Notes: generated from the sequence alone by a model not told the origin. A DNA stretch of 64,000 bases from an uncultured Collinsella sp. (GCA_947001705.1 CAMQHT010000001.1:62001-126000); one strand, 5' to 3'. Positions 26,101 through 37,522 are shown, numbered from the stretch's first letter. Program-made: numbers and translations.

Positions 26101-26123
26101 CCCACAGGCAAGGGGCCTGTGGG
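26101..26123 (+). promoter_or_regulatory. Hairpin in the pnp 5' leader next to the RBS
   Basis: CCCACAGGC pairs perfectly with GCCTGTGGG around a 5-nt loop; AAAGGAG starts 3 nt later. It resembles in position the processed leader hairpin through which E. coli PNPase represses itself, but the mechanism here is inferred. Confidence 0.5.
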
Positions 26124-26136
26124 GTAAAGGAGAACA

Positions 26137-28383
<2,247 letters not shown>

Positions 28384-28407
28384 CAGCCGTACATAAGCAG
28401 CTCATGC

Positions 28408-28440
28408 AAGGGCGACTCCTAAGGGGTCGCCCTTTTGTTT
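28408..28440 (+). terminator. Rho-independent terminator after pnp
   Basis: AAGGGCGAC pairs with GTCGCCCTT around TCCTAAGGG and is followed by TTGTTT. Its T-run overlaps the left arm of the structured element at 28431. Confidence 0.85.
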
Positions 28441-28575
28441 GCGCCCGGGAGGGCCGCATATGAAGTTTCCTGCTCTACAGTCCTGCGCAAGACGGAAAGC
28501 ACATTAAGTGCTTTCCTTTGCGTGCGGAACTCGCGATAAACTTCATATGCGCCCCTCCCGGTCGCAAGCAAAAGG
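28431..28575 (+). repeat. Structured element A (145-bp hairpin; plus orientation)
   Basis: A 38-nt left arm (28431-28468) pairs with the right arm (28538-28575) with three mismatches. The arms enclose a 69-nt core (28469-28537). The core begins CCTGCTCTACAGTCCTGC, contains an apical hairpin GGAAAGCAC-ATTAA-GTGCTTTCC and ends CGTGCGGAACTCGCGAT. Element B at 28702 has a core of the same length in inverted orientation. Nothing in it looks coding. Confidence 0.85.
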
Positions 28576-28659
28576 GCTGGTTAGTGCCGCTCGCTATTTA
28601 GCTAGACAGTCTATTCAGTAGTCAGATTTCAGATCTGTAGATAGCCGCAGCAGCATCTT

Positions 28660-28706
28660 CCCAGATAAAACCGACCAAAACAAACCTGTCCCTTTTTGGC
28701 AGGTTT
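28660..28706 (-). terminator. Possible minus-strand terminator to the left of element B
   Basis: On the minus strand AAACCTG and CAGGTTT form a stem around CCAAAAAGGGA, followed by GTTTTGGTCGGTTTT. It sits just where a minus-strand transcript of element B would end. The remaining 28576-28659 stretch shows no gene. Confidence 0.4.
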
Positions 28707-28834
28707 CCCGTGGGGCGGGCGCTGATGAAGTTTATCGCGAGTTCCGCACGAACAGGAGGCCACTTAATGTGGCCTCCGTCGTGAGCAGGACTGTAGAGCA
28801 GGAAACTTCATCAGCGCCCGCCCCACGGGAAACC
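28702..28834 (-). repeat. Structured element B (133-bp hairpin; minus orientation)
   Basis: A 32-nt left arm (28702-28733) is perfectly complementary to the right arm (28803-28834). The 69-nt core, read on the minus strand, begins and ends with the same conserved segments as element A. Its apical hairpin is GGAGGCCAC-ATTAA-GTGGCCTCC: three base pairs differ from A and all are compensated. Downstream (28835-29021) there is no gene; TTATTG and ATATTG 17 bp apart around GCATCG/CGATGC (28916-28933) may be the rnj promoter. Confidence 0.85.
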
Positions 28835-29021
28835 GGCGGGATAGACCAGTTCAGATGGGGCTTTGATGCATGGGTGGTCTGTTGTTGTGCAAATGGGTAT
28901 CATACTGTGGTTATTGCATCGACTCTGCGATGCATATTGTACGTTCCCGGCGGTCGGTTTGCCAGAAGCGCCCCGTCGGTTGTTCCAGACCCGTTTCGAA
29001 GAAAGGAAACCACACTTACCT

Positions 29022-30692
29022 ATGGCAGCTAAAAAATCATCTCCTTTGAAGATCATTCCGCTCGGCGGCCTTGACGGCATCGGCAAGAACATGACGGTCT
29101 TCGAGTGCGGCGACGACATGGTGCTCGTCGACGCCGGTCTTATGTTCCCGGATGACTCCCAGCCCGGTATCGACCTGGTGCTTCCCGACTACACCTATGT
29201 TCTGGAGAACGAGGAGAAGCTCCGCGGTATCATCGTTACTCACGGCCACGAGGACCACACCGGTTCGCTTCCGTACCTGCTGCAGGACCTCAACAACAAG
29301 GTGCCCATCTTCTCGAGCAAGCTGACGCTCGGTTTTATCGAGGGCAAGCTTTCTGAGTTCCGCATCCGCGCACCCAAGTTCCGCGAGGTCAAGGGCGGCA
29401 GTCATGTCAACCTCGGCGGCATCTCGCTCGACTTCTTTTCGATGACGCACTCCATCCCCGGCGCTCTGGGCGTGTTCATCCGCACCAATCAGGGCACCGT
29501 TATGCACACCGGCGACTTTAAGCTCGACCAGACGCCCATCGATGGCGTCACGCCCGACTATGCCGCTATCAGCCGCTTTGCCAAGCAGGGCATCGACCTG
29601 CTGCTTTCCGACTCCACTAATGCCACGGTTCCCGGCTTTACCAAGTCCGAGGCCGAGGTTGGTCCCAACCTGCTGCACGCCATCAAGAACGCCCCGGGTC
29701 GCGTGTTCGTCGCATCGTTCTCGAGCCACATCCATCGTTTGCAGCAGATCTGCGATGCCGCCCGCAAGTGCGGCCGTAAGGTCGTTGTGACCGGTCGCTC
29801 CATGCTCACGAACACCCGCGTGGCGCGCGAGCTCGGTTATCTCAACATCGATGATGCCGATATCATCGATGCCTTCGATATTGATAACCTGCCTGACGAC
29901 AAGATCGTCGTCATGTGCACTGGTTCGCAGGGCGAGCCGCTGTCGGCCCTGTCCCGCATGGCCAATGGCGAGCACAAGACGCTCTCCATCCACGAGGGCG
30001 ATACCGTTATCCTTTCGGCAACTCCCGTTCCTGGCAACGAGAAGGCCGTCCAGCAGGTCGTCAACAGCCTGGCCAAGCTCGGCTGCGACGTGTGGGATAA
30101 GAACCGCGCTCTCGTCCACGTCTCGGGTCACGGTAGCCAGGAGGAGCTCAAGCTCCTGATGGCCATGGCCAAGCCCACGTACTTTATGCCGGTTCACGGT
30201 GAGGCCGTGCATCTGCGCGCCCATGCCCAGCTGGCCCGCAAGATGGGCATCAAGGACGATCATATCTTTATCCTCGATAACGGCGACACGCTCGAGATGC
30301 GCGGTGGTATCGTCAAGCGCGGTACGCCCGTCGAGTCCGGTGTCGTTTACGTCGACGGCCTGCGTATCGGCGATACCGACCCCATCGTCCTGCGCGATCG
30401 CCAGAAGCTCGCCAACGACGGTATGGTCACGGCCGTTGCCATCGTCTCCCTCAAACACAAGAAGATCGAGGCCATCGAGTTCTCGGGCCGCGGCGTCTCG
30501 TTTGCCATCGACGACCAGTTCTCCGAGGATGCCTCCGCGTCCATTATGAAGACGATCGAGAAGGGTAAGTTTAGCTTTACCAGCAGCGGTTCCGATGCCA
30601 TTCGCAAGGCCGTGCGCGATTCGCTCTCTAACTTTATCTGGAGCCGTACGCGCACCCGTCCGATGATCATCCCGGTCGTCATGGAGGTTTAG
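29022..30692 (+). CDS. rnj: Ribonuclease J
   Basis: Metallo-beta-lactamase/beta-CASP RNase with endo- and 5'-3' exonuclease activity. The 556-aa protein has HGHEDHTG near residue 75, the beta-CASP segments and the C-terminal domain. ATG 29022 is chosen for GAAAGG and MAAKKSSPLKIIPLGGLDGIG; the frame is open 159 nt further upstream into the intergenic region, without an RBS. A single RNase J gene is visible, followed directly by ftsK. Confidence 0.95.
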   Translation: MAAKKSSPLKIIPLGGLDGIGKNMTVFECGDDMVLVDAGLMFPDDSQPGIDLVLPDYTYVLENEEKLRGIIVTHGHEDHTGSLPYLLQDLNNKVPIFSSKLTLGFIEGKLSEFRIRAPKFREVKGGSHVNLGGISLDFFSMTHSIPGALGVFIRTNQGTVMHTGDFKLDQTPIDGVTPDYAAISRFAKQGIDLLLSDSTNATVPGFTKSEAEVGPNLLHAIKNAPGRVFVASFSSHIHRLQQICDAARKCGRKVVVTGRSMLTNTRVARELGYLNIDDADIIDAFDIDNLPDDKIVVMCTGSQGEPLSALSRMANGEHKTLSIHEGDTVILSATPVPGNEKAVQQVVNSLAKLGCDVWDKNRALVHVSGHGSQEELKLLMAMAKPTYFMPVHGEAVHLRAHAQLARKMGIKDDHIFILDNGDTLEMRGGIVKRGTPVESGVVYVDGLRIGDTDPIVLRDRQKLANDGMVTAVAIVSLKHKKIEAIEFSGRGVSFAIDDQFSEDASASIMKTIEKGKFSFTSSGSDAIRKAVRDSLSNFIWSRTRTRPMIIPVVMEV

Positions 30693-30693
30693 T

Positions 30694-33474
30694 TTGGCGC
30701 GCGGATCTGCACAAAACGCCAAAGGCAATAAGGTCAATAACCAACCGGCATCTGCTAAGGGTGCCGGTTCCCATCTGCGTGCCAATAAGGGCCATGAGGC
30801 AGACTTCGACGATTTTGAGCCCTTGGTCGAGCCTTCGGCCAATCGCGATATCGCCGGCGTGGTCATTGCCGTTTTGGCGATCGCTTCCTTCATTGCCGTG
30901 ATCTCACCGGCAACAGCGCCCGTGACGGCTGCTGTTGCCGGGTTCTATCACCTGGGCTTTGGCCTGGGCGCCTACGTGCTGCCGATCGTCATCTTGCTGT
31001 TTGCCGCCACGCTCTTTTTGGGTGAGGACTCGCCGCTCAACGTGCGCTCTGTTGCGGGCGGTGCCGTGGTCTTTATCGCCGTCGTCTCCATTCTTTCGCT
31101 GATGGTGCCGGGCACGAGCGATTCGTGCGACCTTATGTTTACGCCGCAGAACCTTTCCGTGTCGGGTGGCTACATTGGTGCGTTTATTGCGAGTGCGCTG
31201 CAGAATGCCCTGGGTAAGCCTGTCGCGATGGTGGTCCTGTTGGGTCTGGCCGTCGTTGGTTTTGTCATCATTGGCTTTTCGGTGGGCGGTGTGCTGCGCT
31301 CTGCCCGCGATCGTGCGGCAGATTTTGCCGAACGCCGTCGTGCCGATGTCAACGCCAGCCCGTGGGGTGACGACGAAGCCCTGTCGGTGCCCGGCGTTGC
31401 CCGTCCGCACCTGAGCATTCTTCGTCAAAAGGGCTCCGATGCTGCCGTGACCACGGTCATGGGCAACGATGTGGACCCGGTTTTGGACGATGACGACGAG
31501 GACGATGACCCATTTGTCGACGTATCCGAGTCGGTTGAAGCCGAGCGCGCCAAGACCACGCTGCTGCCGCGCCGCCATGCCAAGAAGGGCAAGGCTGCGC
31601 CCAAGCTCAACACAAGCGAGCCCGACCCGTCTTGGTCCGATAGCGAGATTGAGCTCACCGAGGGCGATGACGAGGACGACGAGGCTCCGATTGAGACCGC
31701 AAAGACAACTTTGCTGCCGCGTCGCCATGCAAAGCGCGGTCAGGTGACCGGCCAGCTCTCGATGGAGGACGATCCGGACAAGATCGACGAATCCGAGCCT
31801 CCGTTTGCCGTGAATCCCGTCTCGGCCGCACCTCAGATTCCCGACTTCCTGAAGCATCCCAAGGTTGCCGATGCGCCTGCCACGAGTGCTATCGAATCGG
31901 CTGCGGCTCGTGATGGGGGAGTGGACGACGGCGCCGCAGATAACGAGGGCGAAGAAGAGGACGGCCTCAAGCTTCCGCCGCTCGAAATCCTGCATGCCAA
32001 CCCGCAGTCGGCTTCCGCTGCGTCTTCGGACAAGGAGCTGGAGCAGACCGCTGAGTCACTGCAATCCACCTTGCTTGAGTTTGGCCGCAGTGCCCGCGTG
32101 GTCGGCTGGATCGCCGGCCCCACGGTGACGACCTTTAAGCTGCAGCCCGGTGAGGGCGAGCGTGTGAGCAAAATCTCGAGCCTCGAGGACGATATCGCGC
32201 TTTCGCTCGCTGCCCAGTCGGTGCGTATCTTTGCCCCGATCCCCGGCACCTCGCTCGTGGGCATCGAGATTCCCAACCGCAAGCGCCAGAACGTCAATCT
32301 GGGCGACGTGCTGCCCTATGTGAAGGGCGGTCCGCTCGAGCTGGCCATCGGTCGCGATGCCGAGGGCACGCCGGTTGTCGCCGACCTCGCCAAGATGCCT
32401 CACCTGTTGATTGCCGGTACGACCGGTTCTGGTAAGTCGGTGATGATCAATTCCATCATCACGACCTTGCTCATGCGCGCCCTTCCCGAGGACGTTCGCC
32501 TGATCATGGTCGACCCCAAGCGTGTCGAGCTTGCGGGCTATAACGGTCTGCCGCATCTCTATGTGCCCGTGGTGACCGAGCCCAAGCAGGCCGCGAGCGC
32601 TCTGCAATGGGCTGTGTCCGAGATGGAGCGTCGCCTGAAGGTCTTCGAGCGTCTCAACGTGCGTAAGATCTCGACCTACAACGAAAAGCAGGCTGCTGGC
32701 GAGTTTGAGCATTACGACAATCCGCCGCAAAAGATGCCCTACCTTGTCATTATCATTGACGAGCTCTCTGACCTGATGATGGTCGCCGGTAAGGATGTCG
32801 AGGCCTCGATCGTGCGTATCGCCCAGCTGGGCCGTGCCGCCGGTATTCATCTTATCGTTGCCACGCAGCGCCCCAGCTCCAACGTGGTGACGGGCCTCAT
32901 CAAGGCCAACATCACCAACCGCATCGCCTTTAACGTCGCCACGGGCATCGACTCGCGCGTCATCATCGACCAGATGGGCGCCGAGAAGCTCACCGGTTTG
33001 GGCGACATGTTGTTCTCCAAGGTCGACTGGGGCAAGCCCCGCCGTATCCAGGGCTGCTTTGTCTCGGACGACGAAATCAACGAGATTGTCGAGTTCGTCA
33101 AGTCGCAGAGTGAGCCAGACTACCACGAGGAGATCCTGTCTGCCGTGGCGCTCGCTTCCATGTCCATGGCGGGTGGCGGAGGCATTGTCCGCACCGGAGT
33201 AGCCGAGCCGCAAGACGATGATCCACTCATTTGGGAAGCCGCCCATATTGTGGTGGAATCGCAGCTTGGCTCCACATCTGGCCTGCAACGTCGTCTGAAG
33301 GTTGGCTATGCGCGTGCCGGGCGTATTATGGACATGCTGGAAGAAAAGGGTGTCGTCGGCCCGCCCGACGGTTCCAAGCCGCGCGAGGTCCTTTTGGACG
33401 AGGAGGGGCTTGCCGCGCTGGAATCTGTCGACGCCGAGATGGCACGTGAAGATCGTGAGTTTGGAGGATTCTGA
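30694..33474 (+). CDS. ftsK: DNA translocase FtsK/SpoIIIE
   Basis: Septal ATPase that pumps chromosome ends out of the closing division site. The 926-aa protein starts with a rare TTG (RBS GGAGGT) overlapping the rnj end region. It has four or five transmembrane helices (residues 45-205), a long acidic linker, the motor with Walker A AGTTGSGKSVMIN near residue 575, and a C-terminal gamma winged helix. The linker has an internal duplication: AKTTLLPRRHAKKGK near 287 and AKTTLLPRRHAKRGQ near 335. The stop overlaps the rodZ ATG (TGATG). Confidence 0.95.
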   Translation: MARGSAQNAKGNKVNNQPASAKGAGSHLRANKGHEADFDDFEPLVEPSANRDIAGVVIAVLAIASFIAVISPATAPVTAAVAGFYHLGFGLGAYVLPIVILLFAATLFLGEDSPLNVRSVAGGAVVFIAVVSILSLMVPGTSDSCDLMFTPQNLSVSGGYIGAFIASALQNALGKPVAMVVLLGLAVVGFVIIGFSVGGVLRSARDRAADFAERRRADVNASPWGDDEALSVPGVARPHLSILRQKGSDAAVTTVMGNDVDPVLDDDDEDDDPFVDVSESVEAERAKTTLLPRRHAKKGKAAPKLNTSEPDPSWSDSEIELTEGDDEDDEAPIETAKTTLLPRRHAKRGQVTGQLSMEDDPDKIDESEPPFAVNPVSAAPQIPDFLKHPKVADAPATSAIESAAARDGGVDDGAADNEGEEEDGLKLPPLEILHANPQSASAASSDKELEQTAESLQSTLLEFGRSARVVGWIAGPTVTTFKLQPGEGERVSKISSLEDDIALSLAAQSVRIFAPIPGTSLVGIEIPNRKRQNVNLGDVLPYVKGGPLELAIGRDAEGTPVVADLAKMPHLLIAGTTGSGKSVMINSIITTLLMRALPEDVRLIMVDPKRVELAGYNGLPHLYVPVVTEPKQAASALQWAVSEMERRLKVFERLNVRKISTYNEKQAAGEFEHYDNPPQKMPYLVIIIDELSDLMMVAGKDVEASIVRIAQLGRAAGIHLIVATQRPSSNVVTGLIKANITNRIAFNVATGIDSRVIIDQMGAEKLTGLGDMLFSKVDWGKPRRIQGCFVSDDEINEIVEFVKSQSEPDYHEEILSAVALASMSMAGGGGIVRTGVAEPQDDDPLIWEAAHIVVESQLGSTSGLQRRLKVGYARAGRIMDMLEEKGVVGPPDGSKPREVLLDEEGLAALESVDAEMAREDREFGGF

Positions 33475-34967
33475 TGGCTGCACGCTTTGGTGACATGCTG
33501 CTCGAGCAGCGTCGCCGAATGGGCCTTTCCATTCAGCAGGTCGCCAACACCATCAAAATCAGGCCGCAGATCATCGAGTTTTTCGAGACCGGTAACTTTG
33601 CTTCGATGCCGCCGCGCGGCTATGCGCAGGGCATGATTTCGAGCTATGCTCGTTTTTTGGGCCTCAATCCGCGCGAGGTCGTCAATGCCTACTTTGACGA
33701 CCTGATGGCATACGAACGCGAGACGTCGCAGCAGGGCGGTCGTTTTCAGGACGCCGCCGGCTACGTCAATTCGCGTTCCTCTGTCGATAACGGGCGCTTC
33801 CTGATGGTTCAGGGTGGTCGCTCAACGCGTTATGGTCAGCGTCCACAGCAGGCTGGCTATATTACCGAAACGGGGTCCAGTGAGGAAATCCGTTCTCAGC
33901 GCGATCGTTTCCGCAGCACGCCTATGCCCGACGATCGTGCGCTTCCCGCTGCCCGCGGTGTGGTGCGCGATCCCCGTGTCGGCTACGGAGATGGCGGCTA
34001 TTCCGATCGTGGCTACCGTGGTGTCTCTGCCGGTCGTGCTCTCGGCGGCTATGCGGACGCCGATGCCACGCAGGTGACGCCGCGTCTTCGCTCTCAATCA
34101 CAGCCGTATGGCCAGCGCTCTTCGGCTCCGCGTGCGGGCCAGCGTGGCTATCAAGGCCGCGGTGAACTTGCGCCCCGCTCTGGTCAGCGCAGCCTTCAGG
34201 GCCAGGGTGGCTATCGCGGCCGTTCCGACAGCAATCGTGGTCGTATGCCTCAGGGAGGCGGCCGCAGCAGTTCCAGTCGTGGACGCGGCGGTTCCCGTAC
34301 TCCTCAAAACAACGGTCTCGATCCGCGTATCGTCTACGCCGGCATCGGTGCCGTGGCGTTGCTGCTGATCGTGCTCATCGTGGTACTTCTGCGCGGCTGC
34401 GCATCTTCGACGCCCGAGACCACGCCCGAGACGCCCACTGCTACCAAGACGACGCCCAAGAAGTCTTCTAAGAAGACCGAAACGGTCGACGAGGACGAAG
34501 ACACCGATGAGGCGACGGATGAGTCGACCGATTCGGACGCCACCAAGACGACGGCTAAAAAGGAAGAAAACGAGGTAACGAAGGTCAAGGTCTCCGTTGC
34601 CAAGGGAAAGACCGCCTGGATTGAGGTCAAGGTCGATGGCAAGTCGGTTTATGGCGCCCAGGCGACTGGCCCCTTTGAGCAGGAGTACACGCCTGAGTCC
34701 TCGATCGAGATCACCACGTCCAAGCCTTCCGATGTCACCGTTACCAAGAACGGCGAAAAGGTCCGTTACGATACCAAGACCTCGGGCGTGGCGCGTGTGA
34801 CGATCACCGTTCCCAAGAAGGAGACGACTGGTTCCGAGAATGGTGAAAGTTCTGATGGTGCCGACACCACCGACGGCACCGATGCCCAGTCCACGGATGG
34901 CGCCGATACCGCAACTGACGGCCAGACGCCCACCGATTCTACCGACTATTCGTACGATAGCTACTAA
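33474..34967 (+). CDS. rodZ: RodZ-like cell-shape protein with extended linker
   Basis: The N-terminal helix-turn-helix of the RodZ/HTH_25 type (residues 1-75, FGDMLLEQRRRMGLSIQQVA) is followed by about 200 residues rich in Gly, Arg, Tyr, Gln and Ser. A single transmembrane segment lies near 286-308. The extracytoplasmic part has Thr/Lys and Asp/Glu-rich repeats around a DUF4115-like beta domain (about 355-450) and a Thr/Asp/Gly-rich end. RodZ links MreB-type cytoskeleton to the wall machinery; whether an MreB exists here is unknown. The RNA-binding-like RGG-rich linker is unusual. Confidence 0.8.
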   Translation: MAARFGDMLLEQRRRMGLSIQQVANTIKIRPQIIEFFETGNFASMPPRGYAQGMISSYARFLGLNPREVVNAYFDDLMAYERETSQQGGRFQDAAGYVNSRSSVDNGRFLMVQGGRSTRYGQRPQQAGYITETGSSEEIRSQRDRFRSTPMPDDRALPAARGVVRDPRVGYGDGGYSDRGYRGVSAGRALGGYADADATQVTPRLRSQSQPYGQRSSAPRAGQRGYQGRGELAPRSGQRSLQGQGGYRGRSDSNRGRMPQGGGRSSSSRGRGGSRTPQNNGLDPRIVYAGIGAVALLLIVLIVVLLRGCASSTPETTPETPTATKTTPKKSSKKTETVDEDEDTDEATDESTDSDATKTTAKKEENEVTKVKVSVAKGKTAWIEVKVDGKSVYGAQATGPFEQEYTPESSIEITTSKPSDVTVTKNGEKVRYDTKTSGVARVTITVPKKETTGSENGESSDGADTTDGTDAQSTDGADTATDGQTPTDSTDYSYDSY

Positions 34968-34993
34968 GCCGCTCGTACGCGAAAGGAAACATC

Positions 34994-35491
34994 ATGGCTA
35001 AAGATTCCAGCTTCGACGTCGTGTCCGAGGTCAACATGCAAGAGGTCGACAATGCCTTCCAGCAAACCACGCGCGAGATTTCCCAGCGCTATGACCTGAA
35101 GGATTCCGGCGCCACGATCGAGCTTTCGAAGGGCGACAAGCTCTTTACGATCAACGCCCCGGCCGACTTTGTCTCCAAGCAGATTATCGACGTGCTGAGC
35201 TCCAAGCTCATCAAGCGCGGCATCGACCTCAAGGCTGTCTCGTGGGATGCTCCGCAGGCGGCATCGGGCGGCACCGTGCGCGTGCTCGGCCATATCGTCG
35301 AGGGTATCGACCAGGCGACCGCCAAGAAGATCAACAAGGACATCAAGGACCAAAAGCTCAAGGTCAAGGTGACCATCGAGGCAGAGAAGCTGCGTGTTTC
35401 CTCTGCTTCGAAGGACGCGTTGCAGACCGTGATCCAGTTCCTGCGCGACCAGGACTACGGCCAGCCGCTGCAGTTCACCAACTACCGCTAA
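34994..35491 (+). CDS. yajQ: YajQ family nucleotide-binding protein (DUF520)
   Basis: The 165-aa protein begins MAKDSSFDVVSEVNMQEVDNA, typical of YajQ, and has the two ferredoxin-like halves of the family, with LKDSKLKVQ-like and GYGQPLQFTNYR-like ends. Homologues bind nucleotides or c-di-GMP; the cellular role is not settled. AAAGGA precedes ATG 34994. It sits between rodZ and rimO. Confidence 0.9.
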   Translation: MAKDSSFDVVSEVNMQEVDNAFQQTTREISQRYDLKDSGATIELSKGDKLFTINAPADFVSKQIIDVLSSKLIKRGIDLKAVSWDAPQAASGGTVRVLGHIVEGIDQATAKKINKDIKDQKLKVKVTIEAEKLRVSSASKDALQTVIQFLRDQDYGQPLQFTNYR

Positions 35492-35518
35492 TATCATTCG
35501 AAAGGACTGCTCTCCAAC

Positions 35519-36868
35519 ATGGATACACCGTTGGGCTCCGTGCTCTACATCACCCTCGGGTGCGCTAAGAACGAGGTTGACACCGACCGCATGCGTTCTC
35601 TTTTGACCGCCGCGGGCTACGAGGAGGCATTCGACCCACAGGATGCCGATATCGCCATCGTCAATACATGCTCGTTCCTCGCCTCCGCAACGTCCGAGAG
35701 CATCGAGACCACGCTCGAGCTCGCCAACGAGGTTCAGGACGGCGTTCGTTCTTGTCCCATCGTCATGTGCGGCTGTGTGCCGTCGCGCTATGGCGACGAC
35801 CTGCCTGACGAGCTGCCCGAGGTCGCTGCCTTTGTGAAGGCCGACGAGGAGGACGGCATCGTGGCGGTCATCGATGGCGTGCTGGGCGTCGAGCGCGAGA
35901 TTGCCGCCTATATTCCGCAGGTCAAGCGCACCGTCGAGGGCGCCGTTGCTTACGTCAAGATTTCCGATGGCTGCAACCGCTTCTGCAGCTTCTGCATGAT
36001 CCCCTATATTCGCGGTCGCTATCATTCGCGCAATGCCGAGAGCATTATCTCCGAGGTACGCGACCTGGTTGCCGGCGGTGTGCGCGAGATCGTGCTGATT
36101 GGCCAGGACACGGGCATCTGGGGCACCGACTTTGCGGATGAGGACGTCGCCGAGGGCTCGCCGCGCAATCTGGCGCAGCTGCTGCATGCCGTCGCCGAGG
36201 CCGTGCGCCCGCACAACGTCTGGGTCCGCGTGCTCTATCTGCAGCCCGAGGGCATGACCGACGAGCTTATCGATACGATTCGCGATACGCCCGAGGTGCT
36301 GCCTTATATCGATATCCCCGTGCAGCACTGCGACGCGCGCACCCTCAAGGCTATGCGCCGTTCTGGTTCGCGCCAGGAGCTCGAGGACCTGTTCCGCGAT
36401 CTGCGTGAGCGTATCCCCGGCATCGTGATCCGTTCCACGGCCATGGTCGGCTTCCCGACCGAGACCGACGACGAGTTCCGCGACCTTATCGACTTTATGG
36501 ACACCGTCGGCTTTGACTACACGAGCGTCTTTGCCTACTCGCAGGAGGAGGGCAGCCTGGCCGCCAAGATGGAGGGTCAGGTCGATGAGGAGGTCAAGCT
36601 CGAGCGCGCCCAGGAGGCCATGGACCTGGCCGAGTCGCTCGGTTTTGCCGCCACCGCCGCACATGTGGGCGAGCGCGCCCAGGTGATCGTCGACGGCATC
36701 GAGGAGACCGAGGACGGCGCCGAGCTGATCGGCCATGCTTGGTTCCAGGCGCCCGATTCCGATGGCGCGGTGCACTTGGACGCCAGCGAGGCGTCCGTGG
36801 GCGATATTCTGACGGTCGAGTTTACCGATAGCTTCTGCTATGAGCTTATCGGCCATGTTGTGGAGTAG
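35519..36868 (+). CDS. rimO: Ribosomal protein S12 methylthiotransferase RimO
   Basis: Radical SAM enzyme methylthiolating Asp of ribosomal protein S12. The 449-aa protein has the UPF0004 cysteines (TLGCAKNEVD, NTCSFLASA, MCGCVPSR), radical SAM CNRFCSFC followed by MIPYIRG, and a C-terminal TRAM domain. LGCAKN is diagnostic for RimO. AAAGGA lies upstream of the ATG; pgsA follows after 9 nt, a common order. Confidence 0.94.
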   Translation: MDTPLGSVLYITLGCAKNEVDTDRMRSLLTAAGYEEAFDPQDADIAIVNTCSFLASATSESIETTLELANEVQDGVRSCPIVMCGCVPSRYGDDLPDELPEVAAFVKADEEDGIVAVIDGVLGVEREIAAYIPQVKRTVEGAVAYVKISDGCNRFCSFCMIPYIRGRYHSRNAESIISEVRDLVAGGVREIVLIGQDTGIWGTDFADEDVAEGSPRNLAQLLHAVAEAVRPHNVWVRVLYLQPEGMTDELIDTIRDTPEVLPYIDIPVQHCDARTLKAMRRSGSRQELEDLFRDLRERIPGIVIRSTAMVGFPTETDDEFRDLIDFMDTVGFDYTSVFAYSQEEGSLAAKMEGQVDEEVKLERAQEAMDLAESLGFAATAAHVGERAQVIVDGIEETEDGAELIGHAWFQAPDSDGAVHLDASEASVGDILTVEFTDSFCYELIGHVVE

Positions 36869-36877
36869 GAGAGCATC

Positions 36878-37516
36878 GTGGCAAACGAGAGCAATAAGGA
36901 ACTGACGAGTGTTTGGACGCCCGCCAACATCGTGACGTGCGTTCGCATCGTCTTTATCCCGGTGTTCATGATCGTGTCGGCGCTTTCTCACACGAGTGTT
37001 GCCGGTACAGATTGGAGCACCTTCGACGGCCCGCTCGCCGCCGCTGCCTTCATTCTGTATGTGATCCTGTCGTGCACCGATAAGGTCGACGGCTACCTGG
37101 CGCGCTCGCGCAACGAGATTACCGATTTCGGTAAGTTCTTGGACCCCATCGCCGATAAGCTGCTCGTGTTCTCGGCCTTGCTGCTGTTCTTGGACTTTGG
37201 CACCGTGACGGTTTGGTCCGTGTTCATCATCTTGTTCCGCGAGCTGTTGGTAAGCGCCCTGCGCATGGTTGCGAGTGCCGCCGGCGTGGTCGTTGCCGCC
37301 GATAAGCTTGGCAAGTACAAGACGGCGACCACGATGGTCTCCATCTGCGGTTACCTGTGCGTCTTTGCGATGGCCGGCTTGCACCTTGGCCCGCTGGCGC
37401 TGACGCTCGGCATCTACTCGGTGTCGCGCTTCCTGTACGCCGTTGCCGTTGTCCTGACCGTTATCTCGGGCGCCCAATACTTCTGGAACTGCCGCAAGAT
37501 CGTCTTTTCGATCTAG
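36878..37516 (+). CDS. pgsA: CDP-diacylglycerol-glycerol-3-phosphate 3-phosphatidyltransferase
   Basis: Membrane enzyme making phosphatidylglycerol phosphate. The 212-aa protein carries the CDP-alcohol phosphotransferase motif DGxxAR-x8-GxxxDxxxD (DGYLARSRNEITDFGKFLDPIAD, broken here as DGYLARSR and GKFLDPIAD) and several transmembrane helices. The GTG start is preceded by GGAG. It sits in the rimO-pgsA-cinA-recA order typical of Gram-positives. A second family member lies at 57711. Confidence 0.92.
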   Translation: MANESNKELTSVWTPANIVTCVRIVFIPVFMIVSALSHTSVAGTDWSTFDGPLAAAAFILYVILSCTDKVDGYLARSRNEITDFGKFLDPIADKLLVFSALLLFLDFGTVTVWSVFIILFRELLVSALRMVASAAGVVVAADKLGKYKTATTMVSICGYLCVFAMAGLHLGPLALTLGIYSVSRFLYAVAVVLTVISGAQYFWNCRKIVFSI

Positions 37517-37522
37517 GTCCTG

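Noticed and set aside
28720..28735. CTGATGA in element B resembles the hammerhead ribozyme core
   Set aside because: The segment is fully base-paired with the opposite arm and element A has CATATGA at the same place, so the ribozyme core is not conserved.
28431..28834. Elements A and B as a simple inverton (invertible promoter)
   Set aside because: The repeats are inverted, but the flanking arms differ between copies, the spacer has no clear promoter and no recombinase gene is near. Not excluded, but not supported.
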